From assembly GCF_918797505.1 (NCBI RefSeq), contig NC_092797.1, positions 18,551,372-18,615,371 on the forward strand: a stretch of DNA of 64,000 bases, written 5' to 3'. Numbering within the stretch: position 1 is the first letter of the stretch; each line of letters starts with the position of its first letter. Positions 42,701-55,553 of this stretch are shown piece after piece. The notes beneath the pieces were generated by a model. It was not told the DNA's origin. It made no database searches and worked only from the letters and a program-made list of their open reading frames with translations. A program made the position numbers and the translations under genes. Source of the DNA: Bemisia tabaci (Eukaryota; Arthropoda; Insecta; Hemiptera; Aleyrodidae).

Positions 42701-45297
42701 TTGCATCGTGCGATTTTATTCGCATTTGGTTTTTTGTGCTTTCTTACGTGGAATTTTATATTTTTCAAATTGGCGTCACTAAATTGTAAGGTGCTATTAG
42801 CGAATTAGACAGAGGGCACCTTTAAAATGAATTTTTTGTCATTGTACACGTGAAAACTAAGGAAATTCCTTCGGTGGAGAAGGAGACTAAACTGCTGATT
42901 ACAGCCTCAAGTTGCCTCTAAAGAGCATCAAATTGTCAAAATTTTCCGGGGGAAGCCCCTCAGACCCCACTGGAAGGAGTCTGCGTACACCCTTTGGAAA
43001 TCCCGCCGCTATTTTGAGGGGAGGGGTGCAAAGTAATAAAATAGGAGGGTAGCTCGTCAAGTACCTGGTGGGGGGGGGGGGGATGACACCTCTGCTTTTT
43101 GTGATTAAAGGGTTAACGTTTATCGGATCCTGCAGCTCAGTTTTCTTGAGGTCCCAGTAGCGCGGTCAAAACTTGACAACACGGTGACTTGGACTTCCGC
43201 TTTTACACATTGGTCATTTTTATCATCGACCACTTTTGACACCCTCACTCTTGAGCCTTATTTTTATTTACGTGTTCATGAAGGATGATCTATGTGCATA
43301 TACTCTTCTCCGGATAATTTATGACCTTTTTGTTTCACTCCCTTGTTTCCTTTTTATACTCAACGTTTTCCCCTTTCTACAACATCGAGTGCTTTACCGT
43401 CTGCTCGTTTCTTTGATGAGAGTATGCTGATGATGGATTCGAAGAGAACATGGAATAATCGTTGAAGATCTCAATTTTGGCATAAGCCAACGGTCAAAAC
43501 TATGGCGTTTCTAATGCTTCTTTGTCTGCCTCACTGTTTATAACAGTTTTAATTATTACCTATTTTCACAAGACTCTCCACTGGGTCAGGAGGAGGACCA
43601 TCTTTCAAAATCTGACTACTCGTCATATATACTACTATTTAGCCTCGTGGGAGCTCGTATATTGCCTACATTGAAAATTGAAGGCGAAATGTAATGAGAG
43701 TGAAATTTACAGGTTTTGTGAGAGGACACTTTCCCTTTTAAAATATATTTCTATATACCACTGTTTAGCGTAAATACTAACCACTGTCGTCCCTTGAAAT
43801 AAATAAATATGAAGTGGAAATCTCCAGAAACAATGTTCAAACGTTTTCTTTTTAAAGAAAAACAAAGTTAAGAATATCGGACTGTAGCAACTGTAAGCAA
43901 ACAAAGCATCACCTGTAAATGTAGACTTATACATGAATAGTAAGTAAAAAAAAAGTATATCACAAGTAAGAAGCAAGAAGAGAAGAAACGGAAACAGAAA
44001 AAAAGGTCCAGTCCAAAATGAAGTTAGAAGGCGAAAGAATGGAGTTACTTGCTCGTGCCCGCGTCAATTGGTTTTGTCCAGTTTTCATTCCGCCTTCAAA
44101 TGGCCGTGAGACTTCCCGCTATCATCGGAGTTCGTATAGTTGTATCCTTTACCAGAGCTCGCTCAATCATTTTCAAATGTTCAATCCCAGCGACTAGCGT
44201 TGTATAGAGACCGGGTATCCCGAAAGGTTTGATGAAGAACTCAACTTTTATCTTAACCTCACATTTTCCCTGAGTGAAATATTAAACTATTTTCAAAATG
44301 TCAGCAACTCAAAAGGAAGAACATGCTGAGATCCTTTTGTTTTGTCGGTTTCGTTCCGATTAATTCCAACCGGGACTGTTGATGATGCATTTCTATTTTT
44401 AAAGTTGAAAAATGCGTATCTTCATTGCAATTTTTTTAAATCTCTGTTTGCGTACCTACAATTTTTTTAAAAAAAGGAGTCAACCATAACTTCTCTTTGA
44501 AAACGCCTGTAAACATATTTGAACGAATGAAAGAAAATTCATAGGAAGTTTCATAAAAACTGTTTGTCGTCTTTTTTTAAAAAATGCGAGGAAATAAAAC
44601 ACTAGCAGAGATTTGCAATGTCGCAATAAAATTACACATTATTTAAACTTTAGCATATGCTTCACCTCTGCATATTCCAACGTAGGTATGAAACATTTGA
44701 AGGGAAATTCAGAAACAGCTACGAACAGAAATGCGCTTCATGAATTTTTATTAAAGTAACGCCCCAAGCAGGTTCAGATTTGAGACCACGAACCAAGCAG
44801 TTCAGACTGTTATCCACCAATTTCGTCCTAGTCCTCTGTTTCTGAACTAAAATAAGTTTCATCGAAGAAAGTGCAGTTTAAGGTTTTCTAGGAGGTGGAC
44901 GAAACGATACATTCTAAGAAAGCGGGATCAACAGTTATTTTCATCGAATTTGTCATTTGGGGGATGATTTCACTGCGTCGATTCGTAATGGTTATTCGAT
45001 GTCAGAGGTCTAAAAAACCAAGCATTAAAAGTCGAAAGTCATCGGTCAAAAGCCACGCACGCCTGAGCCAGGGGTGGCTGCACGGAGGGAGGCCTTTAGC
45101 TGGAGATGCGGTCACAGCCTCCCATTTGGTCCAGTGCATTAGCGCGCGGTATCCATTCGGCCGTAAAATTAATCCCAATTTCTTATATGGATTATATATA
45201 TATAACTTAAAAAAATCAACTCTCATTCATCAGCGAAGAAAAAAGGCTGTGGGAGCTGTGCTGCCACTTTGGAGTTAAAATTAGTCTAATCGAAAGA
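42701..45297. other. Gene-free stretch
   Basis: No supported gene, RNA or repeat boundary, apart from a short G run near 43,071-43,082. The 127-residue plus frame at 44,895-45,278 has no recognisable motif. Confidence 0.45.
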
Positions 45298-45530
45298 GTG
45301 ACCGACCAGAAGCGTTTTGCTGCATGGAAATATTTCAGCGTTTCATGTAGCAGCCTAGCCCTGTCGAAAACTGGTGTCTGTTCGCCGTCGGAATTTTCAG
45401 GAAATTTCCGTGACCGGCCAGAAGCGTTTAACTGCATGACAATATTTCAACGTTTCATGTAGCAGCTTAGCCCTGTCGAAAACTGATGTCTGTTTGCCAT
45501 CGGAATTTTTAGGAAATTTCCTTCAAATTG
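45298..45530. repeat. Tandem duplication, period 112 bp
   Basis: GTGACCGACCAGAAGCGTTT at 45,298 recurs as GTGACCGGCCAGAAGCGTTT at 45,410. CGTTTCATGTAGCAGC, CCTGTCGAAAACTG and TCGGAATTTT follow in both. There are two full units and no coding potential. Confidence 0.75.
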
Positions 45531-46314
45531 GAAGTAAGTCACATCAAATTTTAAAGAACATTCTTAATCGCTTGTGAGCAAATGAATTTTTAGTGACGTT
45601 TTTTGATGAAAACTTGTAAGGTTATAATGAAAATAAGACACAATAGAACATAACCCCAAACAAAAGTTTTAGGTTGTCAGTAAGAAAAGCTAAAAAAGAG
45701 AGAATCCCTAACAATTTCAATTTTCATGGCCATTTTATACTAATAAGAATAAAAAATCGATCACAAGAAACCCGTGCCCTTATGCAGGTAACTTCATTGA
45801 CTTCCAATGTTAAATCAATCGATATCAATACAATCTCACTTATTTGATGTATCGAATACGATAGTTTTATACTAGTCTACACGTAGGAAAATGGAGCAAT
45901 TTCACTGTAAAATGGCAACACTGCAGGAGAGAGCTCGCGAGCTCGACGCAAAAAGTGCAGTGGCGAAAAATAACGATAAATGAGACCTGAGACCCGTCCA
46001 TTTATCATCGTTACGGATTAATTTAGAGGAAAAACTTCCGCGTTTACTTTTTAACCGGACTTGGTGGACCGTCAATTTCGATCGTATCGAAGTTAATAGC
46101 GAACGGAAGGTCAGCGCCCGGGTGATTAGCGTGTCTCCGCCAGTCTTGACTGCGCCGGAAAGGGAGATAAGTTTCGCGCGAAATGTAGCGTATGATGTGT
46201 AAATGGTCCTTCCGTAAGTTTGCATCAACTTCAAAATAAATTCACTCGACGATATTTTCTTGGATGTTAAAAAAATGATCACTTTTAAAAGTTTCATTTT
46301 TCGAATGTGCGTTT
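45531..46314. other. Gene-free stretch
   Basis: The 131-residue minus frame at 45,902-46,297 shows no domain and low-information composition. I see nothing else. Confidence 0.4.
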
Positions 46315-46598
46315 CAGGGTTGCCACAGTTACGGAATACCGGGAAATGTCAAGGAATTTAATAAAAGAGGGAAATGTCAGGGAAAATGACGAAAGTGTCA
46401 GGAAAACATCGTCAATAATTCACCTTTATTAGCTTTGTAGAATAAATTTGATGTTTAGAACAAAAAAACTTACCCGAAAATTATCTCAAATTATGTCTTT
46501 TATCCCCACCGGCATGTTCTCAATTGTCAGGAAATTTTACTCAAATGTGTCAGGGAAGTGTCAGAAAATTTCATTTTCTAAATTTTGTGGCTTCCCTG
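46315..46598. mobile_element. MITE family B, copy 2
   Basis: It begins CAGGGTTGCCACAG and ends near TTGTGGCTTCCCTGG. The interior repeats TGTCAGGGAA and GGGAAATGTCAGG, the complement of the TTCCCTGACA words in the copy at 1,118-1,441. Confidence 0.6.
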
Positions 46599-47494
46599 GC
46601 GTTTCCCACTAGCTCTCATCGCTTTTCCTAGCATTAGTGCTGGTCAGTGGTATGCCAATCGTTGGAGGAATTGTGACTTGCCCGGATGTGGCTACCACCA
46701 CTCATAATCTAAAAGCGACAATTTTATCCTTCCTAAGATTTCAAATACTCGTAAAGTTGCCTGAATAACACGCAAAACTTGGTAGTTTTCAAAATGTGAC
46801 CATCTGCCGTGGAATCCGACCACATTTCTAAGTTGACTATCTGCTTGTGACGTAAAAATCGTTTCCGGAAAATCCGCCGTTATATATCTTTCTCATGGGT
46901 GTCTGATAAATTTCATTTTGGATTTTTCCGATTTTTTCTGACGTTTAATCTGAAAATTCCTTACTTTTCGCGTGAACCAATTGACACTCATCGACTCATA
47001 GATTTAACTAGGGTGTCTACAAGTCCGGAATTTCCGGAAAGTCCGGAAATAGTAATGCTTTTTTAAGGGCGGTCCGGTAGTAATGAAAAAAGTGCGGCAA
47101 TTCCTCAAGAAGGTCCGGAATTTTTTCCATTTTTCGTCAATTTTGTTGCAATTTGAACGAGAAATTCGAGTCTTTGAAATTTTATGGTTTTTCTGTTGAT
47201 GAGATACTGAATTTCTTGGGAATGTACTGAAAAAGTATCGTTTAAATACTGATTTTTGGCCAGCCTGTTTTAGTAGACAACCTGAATTTAACAGACCAAA
47301 ATATTCGATGGATTGACTCGAAATGTTTGAAAAATGCTCGAAGCAATCAAAATTTCCTAATCCATGACCAATTTTCCTTACGCTCTGCTGATTTTTCCTG
47401 ATATTTTCCGGTTTTTTACCGCGACGAAAAGACTCCTGAATAAAGTGGAAAAATTCTCCGTTCTCTCCGCTCAGTTTTTGCAGCATCGACAAAT

Positions 47495-47982
47495 GGACCG
47501 CGTTAAACAGAAAGGAACCAAGCTACATCAGTTATTGTTAATTTAATTGGCTAATTCAATTTTTTACACGAAAACAGTTGTGCGGATCTTCGTGCAAATT
47601 TCAGTGAATTTTCTTTATAGTACGACGCAAATTCCTCAACATTTTCAAAGGGATCCGCACAAACGTTTTCTCGTAAGAAATTAACCCTTTGTTGCATGAG
47701 TCAGTCACCGATTTCAGAGATAAAATCTACATTCTACGGTGTTTTTAAGATTTTAGGAACAGATTAAGTTCCTATTTACATTTTTTTTGGAAACTTCGTA
47801 GATCAGATCTCAAATCTTCTCCAAAAACCATGTGTTGCCTCAGCGCCATTTCATACCACAGAGGATCAAAGCCAAAAAACATTTGTTGCTTTCATGCAAC
47901 GCTATGCAACAAAGGGTCAAATTACCCATTTAAAATTGGCAATAGCTGATGTGGCTTGGTTTCTTTCTGTTAAACGCGGTCC
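47495..47982. mobile_element. MITE family A, copy 2, carrying a nested element
   Basis: GGACCGCGTTAAACAGAAAG on the left, CTTTCTGTTAAACGCGGTCC on the right, a near-perfect inverted pair continuing through GGAACCAAGC...CATCAG. It is about 230 bp longer than copy 1 because of the insertion at 47,684-47,917. Confidence 0.8.
47684..47917. mobile_element. Nested MITE (ACCCTTTGTTGCAT ends)
   Basis: The perfect 14 bp ends ACCCTTTGTTGCAT and ATGCAACAAAGGGT bound 234 bp. AAATTA occurs on both sides (47,678-47,683 and, one base out, 47,919-47,924) as a likely target duplication. It interrupts MITE family A copy 2. Confidence 0.75.
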
Positions 47983-50433
47983 GAATGTTCAGACGTTAAA
48001 AAGGGCGTATCAATTATGACACAAGACAAGCAAACGGGATGAAAACGCTGACAGTGGCCGCCATAGCGAGCGCGCGTGGCGGACGGCGCCGAGAGGAAAA
48101 TTGGAAAATCATGTCCACGAAATAAGGTTCCGTTCCGTCAGCCTACACTCGTCCGGGGAGCTTTTGAAATCGATTAAAAGTAACACCGCACATTATTTCT
48201 GCAAGAGTTCCCAGCTGACTCCTCTTTAATGTGTCACATCTCACTCATATGTTCCTTATTGTTGCTTGAAACGAGTTATTTTTTAAAAGGGCTCATGTTC
48301 ATTTATTAAAAGACCTCCAAAACGTTAGTACTCATATGCAGTTCAAGGCTCAAGTGAAAAATAGACACGTTTTTTTTTTTGGCGCGTATACGTAGTATAC
48401 CGCCTTTGCGATCGTTTCGACCCCCCACTCGATACAATAACCGAGTCCCTTAGTTCCTTACCGAAAAGTGACTACCGCGAACTTCTGAGATTTTCCAAAG
48501 CGTGTAAAAAGTTTATTTATCCGTCAATAATTATGATTTAAAGTTGTTTCTCATTCTGGGGCTCGTTCGTTTATGTGTAATGAATACCAAGAGTCTACGT
48601 TTCTTGGTTTTTTTAAAAAAACCTTAGAATGGGGCGCGCTGATTTAAAATATGCATATATAAGCAGAAGCAAGCGAACTGATTCGAGGATGGCTGATCAG
48701 GTCGGCACTCGTTGAATGAGAATTTCACTTCTTCGTTTTGTTTAAAACGTTGCTTTGACAGATCTCCACAAACCTGTTATAATTTTCAAAATTTGGTACC
48801 CCTTGCTCTGATAGCCGGGGCCAGCAGGATAGTGGTAAGTGCAATCTGTGATGAGCCTCGAGGCTCATTAGACCATTTGCTAACCGTGGCCCATACAGAA
48901 ATTCACTCCCCTATCAGGCCAAAACAGTGCACAGGCAGGCACAAAACCCAGGTAGTGTCCCGGTCCTGGCTCGTTTCGCCGCGTCGCTTCCCAGCTGAAG
49001 AACAAAAGGCGACCCTCGCGGCCCTCGCCACAGTCAGACCTAATTACTTTCACTCGATTAGACATTTCACCGTCACGCTGGAATCCATCAAATTTTCGAA
49101 AAAATTGTTTCGCGAGTACTCAGCAATTTTTTCCTTACTCTCCATTCAAAGACGAATTGAAAGAGGTCTCATTCATAAAAATCGGCCGAATAGAAGAGAA
49201 GTTACAGTATTCGAAATCCGAAGAAATCAACGAAACTTCTCCATACAAAAAATAAAATGAAGGGGAAAAAAGAAATGTATAAATTACAATTAAATATAAT
49301 TGACCTCAGAATTTGGCAAGCAATTCAACTATATAACGGAGAAAAAATTGGGAGAAATTACAAAAAATTCGCCTCTTGCAAGGGGCTTCCTTGTAAGAAT
49401 TTTGATCTGAAGGCAAGGATTGAATACCAGCGCAATACACCATACAATACAGGGTGTGCCTGAACGAACATTTTTTTTGTGTGTCAAAATCGAAAATTCT
49501 AAATATTTTTTAACTACAGTGTCTCTTGGGTCGTTTAAGCCAAAAAAAAAATTCCGTCAAGATTCTGGAAAGTAAAGGCGATTTAAAAGTATTCTGGGGC
49601 TATATATCCTAACTGTGTCCACACATGGTTTCTGTTCAGCATATCCATGTGTAAGTATTTTTACACGTAGAATCTAATTTTCACGTCAGGGAGTCGACAC
49701 ATCTCGATTTTTTCGATTTTATACGGAAAATTGATGGTTTTTCGGGATTGAAATTATTATTGTTTCATGAAAAATAAATGCACCCAAAATGACTATAGCA
49801 TATTGATTTTTATATATTTGCACCCACGAAATTGGTTGGTAAATTCAACGAGTGAGTGCATCGACCTGGTATATCAAGTTTCTGCAATTTTTTACGGCAA
49901 ATCGGTAGATTTTCGGGATGTAGATTGCTTACTTTCAATTCATGAATGAATAAAGCATGGACATGATTGAACTTCTTTGCATGGAAATACGTTTAAAATA
50001 ACAAAATCAAGACATATTTAATGCAATTGCATTTATATCGAGTCAATTTCTTTTCAATAATATATCGGGATTTATAATAGGTACCGGTGATTTGGATATT
50101 TTAGCCCCAAAAAGACCTTTAAATCGACTGTATCTTTCAGGAGTTCGACAGAATTTTTCCTTTCTTCGCTTAAATTATTCCGTAGCACTTTTCTTTAAGA
50201 ATCCGATAAGATATTGCTGGGAGCAGATCAAAAAACTTAAACTCGTTCGAATGGCTTTCTACATTCACAATACAAGGTCTCGTCAAAGTGCGTCGTTGAA
50301 GAGTTGGATCGTATGAATTCTCTTGTTGTGCTACTTGCCTATTTTGAAATCTCTGTAAATGAAAACTAAAGGAGTTGATATGTGTGAGTTAATGACGCGC
50401 CTTATCAACACATTGTGTTGGAGTTCACTGCTT

Positions 50434-50434
<1 letters not shown>
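47983..50434. other. Gene-free stretch with a possible TATA promoter
   Basis: The 182-residue plus frame at 48,712-49,260 has no recognised family, and its codons read like non-coding sequence. A TATATAAG box sits at about 48,656. TACAGGGTGTGCC at 49,448 looks like a mariner-type end, but no partner was found. Confidence 0.35.
48656..48690 (+). promoter_or_regulatory. Possible TATA-type promoter
   Basis: GCATATATAAGCAGAAG is followed about 25-30 bases later by CTGATTCGAGG. A GTAAGT donor-like site occurs at about 48,835. There is no supported gene downstream, so this may be a non-coding transcript or chance. Confidence 0.25.

Positions 50435-50474
<40 letters not shown>
50435..50474. repeat. 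Poly-T run, 40 bp, followed by A8
   Basis: The longest homopolymer in the window. It could be the tail of a minus-strand retroposed sequence, but no target duplication was recognised. Confidence 0.85.
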
Positions 50475-50481
<7 letters not shown>

Positions 50482-50482
50482 A

Positions 50483-52890
50483 TAAAATGACGCATTCTTT
50501 TTACTTGGGTCGGAGTGTTAGCTCCTACCTCTCGCCTTCGACTCGATTTATCGTTCCCAGTGGACAAAAGGGTAACTAATTATTAAGGCCAGCCTTGTCG
50601 TGTATAGAAAATCCATACTGACTGCGGTGCTTCTGTCAAAACTGAGTAGAGTTCCTTTTCCGGTAGAAAGATGAATCGTTATCGCGCTACAATCGGAAAT
50701 CTGAAAAGTTCAATTAACGCGTTAAAATCTCGAATGAAGGGGTATTGTAGATGATATCGTTGTTATCACACTATACAAGGAATTTTCCAGCAGGTATTTC
50801 ACACAAAATTCTTGTTTTTTCTCTCTTCTCCTCAGCGTGTTTTACTTTAGTGCGAGTGGAAACCTATTTTTAGTATATGGCCGATTCTATAACAAAGATA
50901 AAGAGAAAAAAAAACGGAAAAACACGAAAAAAACGAGGGAAAAACGAAATAAACCGAGAAAACGAAAAAAAAAAAAACATGGCAAAACGAGGTAGTAGAA
51001 ACACGAATTATTTTTCTAAAGGCGTCATCCAAAATCGAAAATTTTGGCAAAATTTGGTGGCCTGCCCGAGAGGATTTGAAATAGAAGTAGATCGATTACA
51101 TTCACTTGATTAAATCGTAGTACTAACGGCCATTCACCATTATACCTCTCTAGTTGCTCTCGATCCGACCAGTTTGCCTTCAATATTCTGATAGGCAATT
51201 TGTGCGACTTACGATCAGTAATAGTTGCTTGCAGCCTTTTCGCCGCACTCACTCGGTTTAATCGTAGCCCTAACTGAATAATATCAATGTACTCTTTGTT
51301 GCCATAATAGCTTAAACCTATTTTTTTATTTTTTATTAATTTTTTTTTAATATTTAATGTTTCTCATGTTAAATGAGTACTAGGTACACCACCTCAAAAG
51401 GTGGCTAAGAAACCATCAAGAACTCGACGCGGTGCCTTAGGCAGGCGACACGGAAAAAACGACTGTATTTGGTGATATTTGACCTAAAGTGTCAGGTTAG
51501 GTTAGGCTCAGCGCTAATTTATTTTTTTTGGTGGATGACTCGGTTTTTCTATTCGAAACAGCACGGCGAAGGTCTTGCACACTGTCACAACTTCAAAATC
51601 AACAGCTATCATAACTGAATAAGTCCCATGCATAAGTCTTAATACGCCGTTCACCAAAATAAAAATAATAAAAATTAGGTTGTTGTACTGTCAATTTTTA
51701 TCATGTTTTTAAGGAAAAACATCTAACCCATCTGAAAGCTGACCTATTGCATCTTTCAAAATTTGGAAGAGGACGAAAAACGCAGACTTCACAGTCTGTT
51801 AGAGGTTTTATCCTGACGGACGCAATATCGAAACGTATACCCTTTGAATAAAGTTCGAGAAATACCTGCATTGTGAGGGTCTCGGAGTCAGCCGTTTGAG
51901 AGCACAATCAAAAGCTCATGCGACTGCGGGAAAACATTCAAGTCAAACCCATTTCCTCGAAGAGAGATTTAATTTCGTCCCGAAGCTCGTAATAGCCCAA
52001 CTCCTAATAATACAGGAGGAACAGAAAGACGTTTCGGGAGATGAGATTGCGAGGAAGTAAGAAAAGAGATCAAAGCTAAAACCTGAGACCCAAACAAGAC
52101 GCGCAGCCTTTATTCCGACGCGACGGAACATTTCACTGATTATTACCCTTTCCCGAATCTAAATAATAATAATAAAAATGTACCATGAAATTGAAGATTT
52201 TTCATTCGGTTTTTTTCAGTGTTTCGCAAATGAGGGTGCGGCGCGACGATGGGGGTTGGGTGCAGAGCGTTCTCCTCCTCGCACGTATCATGTACTTATT
52301 CATTCCTTGCCTTTTCAATTCTGATCCGTGGAAACGCGAAACGCAAAAGGGCGCGGGTCGACCACTATCACTTCAGACGAAACAGAAAAAGTGCCTCGAT
52401 TTGTTTATTTTCCAATTTATTTTCAGTTATGCTTTGTTAAATTTGAATAAGCAAACATGAATGAGCTTGTAATTTGCTGCGCCGTGCGTGCGCCCTCTAA
52501 AACTTACATATGCACTCCCAACTCGCTTACGTGGGTGCGGCTTTTTATGTTATCATTATTATTTTTTACGGTGGGACCCGCTTCACCTTATTTGAATATT
52601 GACTTCACATCCACGCGGAGGTTGTTGTCGTTGGAATTCAATAAGTAGACGCGGCCCTATTGGGTCTGTCTGTTTTGCCGTCGGTGCAACTCGAATGGGG
52701 CCCCTCAAGCCCTGATTCAGCATGGATTCACTTTTATATCTAACTGTGTTTTGGCTCATTTTACAAATTTACAGATGTAAAATTACATTCACTGAAAACG
52801 CAAACAAGTAATGAAATGGAGGCATCCCGGCATCAGGCTTCGCATTTTCAAATGCTCATCAGATTATGCGTGAATGGCACAAGACCTAAA
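50483..52890. other. Gene-free stretch
   Basis: Short frames only. The lysine/arginine-rich frame at 50,877-51,113 comes from an A-rich tract. No RNA gene or repeat boundary was recognised. Confidence 0.45.
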
Positions 52891-52894
52891 ATTG

Positions 52895-53135
52895 AATACT
52901 TACATAAAATTATCAGACGATCGGTTGCTCAAACAGGTTTTTGATTGGGTTCCTCCCGGAACTCCCGGAAGACGACGGCGGCGTGGATGTCCTGTGAAAG
53001 GTTGGCGACAAGGAGTGGAGGAGGAGATCAAAAGGTGCCAATTGCCTGATGATCGGAGGATAGGGGGCAATGGCGACTGGGCGTCGCAGAGCTCGAGGCT
53101 GCACTGTAAAAGCGGCTCAATGTATGTATAAAAGA
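52895..53135 (+). pseudogene. 5'-truncated LINE fragment
   Basis: The plus frame has VFDWVPPGTPGRRRRRGCPV, GWRQGVEEEIKRCQLPDD and a worn end of the WRLGV block. The tail CACTGTAAAAGCGGCTCAAT plus GTATGTAT matches the 3' end of the LINE at 26,957-30,131, in the opposite orientation. Only the last about 240 bases survive. Confidence 0.8.
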
Positions 53136-53455
53136 TAAATACAGTTACCTCAAAATAATTAGATTTTACAGAAAGAGTCTACACAGATACTTTTAAGGGT
53201 ACTGTAGGATTTGGAGTTACTGAATATCGTAACGCAGAGAAAGATCACGATCGGCGCTTTATTGGGAGCAATCCGAGGGGGGAAAAAATCAAATAAGCCG
53301 CTTTAGTGAAACCGGATGTGACCAATTTTCAAAATTAATTATTTCCACAGTCAGCAAGAGAGCCTGCAAATTTTTCCGTATTTTTCTAAAATGTTCAGTG
53401 ATTAATTGGTCCCTGATTTTTAAACTTTAGGGTGTTCTTTGCGCCGAATAATGCT

Positions 53456-53714
53456 TATCGGCGATGAAACTACGAGACTACGTATCTCGTTTGCGGTGTT
53501 TGAAAATCTCCGCTACCATTTTATTATTGTGAAGGAGAACAAATCAATATAATTTCTTGACATTTTACAGAGCTTTCCTCGCACAGAGAGGAAAAAACAC
53601 GGAAGTATTCAAGATTTGACGTCGACTAGTTTTCCATTTAAAAAATAAAGTATGATAGGAAGTCTACAACGTCGCAAAGCGAGATACGTGGTCTGGTAGT
53701 TCCGCCGTTGATAT
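53456..53714. mobile_element. MITE family F, copy 4
   Basis: Reverse orientation. It has GTATCTCGTTTGCGGTGTTT, AAAATAAAGTATGATAGGAA, TCTACAACGTCGCAAAGCGA and the end TTCCGCCGTTGATATTT. It matches the copy at 11,862 closely. Confidence 0.75.
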
Positions 53715-53964
53715 TTAATTTCTACAGGGTGGTGCATACATCTAATTTTTTTCCATCTTGAAGCCCGATTTGTCTGACTCCATTACAAATAAAACATGAC
53801 CAAATTGAGAAAAACAGGGTATGATCCACAGCTGAATTAATTTGAATGGATTCATCGCGAAATGACCAGCGACCGATCCGAGCCGTGATGATAATTGCGG
53901 AATCGCATGGGGTATCCTGGATTTATGGACGGGAAACCTCAATTAAGCGTCCGCCCGAGCTAAT

Positions 53965-54218
53965 CTGCCGTGCCAAGGAAAAACGCCGTATGAACCTTCA
54001 GGCGTTGCCAAATTTCCTTCGATAAAACGCAAATTTCCTGGTACATTTATGAAAATTTTCCTCCCATTTTTTCCAAATAATTTATTTCGCAATTTCACCT
54101 AAAGATTCTGAAAATTAAACGGAAAAATATTCATAACTTTACTAAAAAATAAACATTTTATCGAAGGACATTTGGCAACCCTCGAATGTTCGTACGGCGC
54201 CCTTCCTCTGCACGGCAG
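53965..54218. mobile_element. MITE family E, copy 2
   Basis: CTGCCGTGCCAAGGAAAAAC with GCCGTATGAACC on the left. GTACGGCGCCCTTCCTCTGC and ACGGCAG on the right. TAAT flanks both sides, giving a likely 4 bp target duplication. Confidence 0.75.
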
Positions 54219-54566
54219 TAATAATCATCTGAATCTGACATCTCCCCGTGCTAAGTCGTCGAAAAACTCCCGCAAACCCGGATTTACATGGAGCGGGACC
54301 CCCTGTAAGTCTTGTTGCGTCGCCGGTGAGCCGGGCGCAATAGGGTGGCGCCCAGTATGAAATTAGCTCGCTCGTTTAGGCGTCGATGCACCGCTGCACC
54401 CGGGGCCCCTCGGTGCGGTGGCGGCCGCCCCTGATTTACCTACCACTGCGCATTCCCTGAGTAGGATTTGTTCCTTAATTATTTGCCTGTGCAGCGTGCG
54501 GGGCTCGCGAGCCACGAGACCAACCGAGAGTGATTCCTCTGCTTCGGCCTGTGCCGGGAATTGAAT

Positions 54567-54690
54567 CGGACGTGTTTCTATCAAACGGAGCTATGTGCAT
54601 TATGACGTGAGCCCTGTTATGCACGTGTTCTTATGGGTCTCAGGGCTCGTGTCTTGATGCACGTAGTTCCGTTTGGTAGAAATACGTCCG
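54567..54690. mobile_element. Palindromic MITE family I, copy 1 (124 bp)
   Basis: CGGACGTGTTTCTATCAAAC and GAGCCCTG are mirrored by CAGGGCTC and GTTTGGTAGAAATACGTCCG, so almost the whole element is one hairpin. A second copy lies at 57,218-57,340. Confidence 0.75.
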
Positions 54691-54870
54691 ATTGGAATGT
54701 AGAATTACGCCATGTCTCGATGTCCGCTGGCCCTCCCCGCCCTGTCACCCTCAATCAATATCCAGGAGCCCTCGCGCCCTCGGATTTGACCCCCAAACTT
54801 ACGAGTAAGTGAACGAGGTCGTCACATTGCACGAGGAGACAAGCCAGAGGCATTTCCTGCATACGTCCCA

Positions 54871-55423
54871 GAGCTGGCCGATTATTGAAATTTATAGACA
54901 AAGCTATAGACAAAGGATCCAAAAGAGATATGGAGAGATTCTGTTGGTGGAAGCGGGTGGTTGCAATGGACAAAGGAGGTAGGTGATAGACTAACTAACT
55001 GCAACCCACGAGAGACCCGATAGTTATAGTCCATCATTCAGCCCCTTAGTCTATGAGAACCACCAATTTCAACCAATAGGCTCGCCCTATACTCCTTATG
55101 TCTTCTTTGTCTATATCTTTGTCTATGAATTTCAATAATCGGCGAGCTGCGGACTGATTATTGAAATTGATAGACAAAGCTATAGACAAAGAAGACATAA
55201 GGAGTATAGAGCGACCCTAGTGGTTGAAATTGGTGGTTCTCATAGACTAACGGGGTAAATGATGGACTAATCATCGGGTCTCTCGTGGGTTGCAGTTAGT
55301 TAGTTTATTACCTACGTCCTTTGTCGATTGCAACCACCCGCTTCCACCATTAGGATCCCTTCATATCCTTTTTGTCTTCTTTGTCTATTGCTCTTTCTAT
55401 CAATTTCAATAATCAGTCCGCAG
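54871..55423. mobile_element. Pair of inverted MITE units (family J) in head-to-head contact
   Basis: Each unit is about 277 bp and starts near GATTATTGAAATTGATAGAC with AAAGCTATAGACAAAG, ending in the mirror image. The first unit is 54,871-55,147 and the second 55,149-55,423. The second is inverted relative to the first, so the pair forms a palindrome of about 550 bp around GCTGCGGACTG. Related words occur in the array at 61,182-61,915. Confidence 0.7.
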
Positions 55424-55427
55424 GTCA

Positions 55428-55553
55428 GTTCTGTCGTGATAGCGAAGAGAACAGTAAGTGCATTTGTGTATGAGCCATGATTATCACATAATTTTATGTG
55501 TCCCGAGGCTCATCCCAGCATGCACTTACTGCTCTCCACTGTCACGGCAGAGT
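55428..55553. repeat. Small inverted repeat
   Basis: GTTCTGTCGTGATAGCGAAG plus AGAACAGTAAGTGCA is mirrored by TGCACTTACTGCTCTCCACT plus GTCACGGCAGAG. A similar phrase, AGTGGTAAGTGCAATCTGTG with ATGAGCCTCG, occurs at 48,833. It has no coding potential. Confidence 0.6.

Noticed and set aside
45902..46297. 131-residue minus frame as a gene
   Set aside because: No domain, no splice or promoter support, and composition like the surrounding non-coding DNA.
48712..49260. 182-residue plus frame downstream of a TATA-like box
   Set aside because: No recognisable motif and no coding-like codon use. Its first codon is not a convincing start, so I kept only the weak promoter note.
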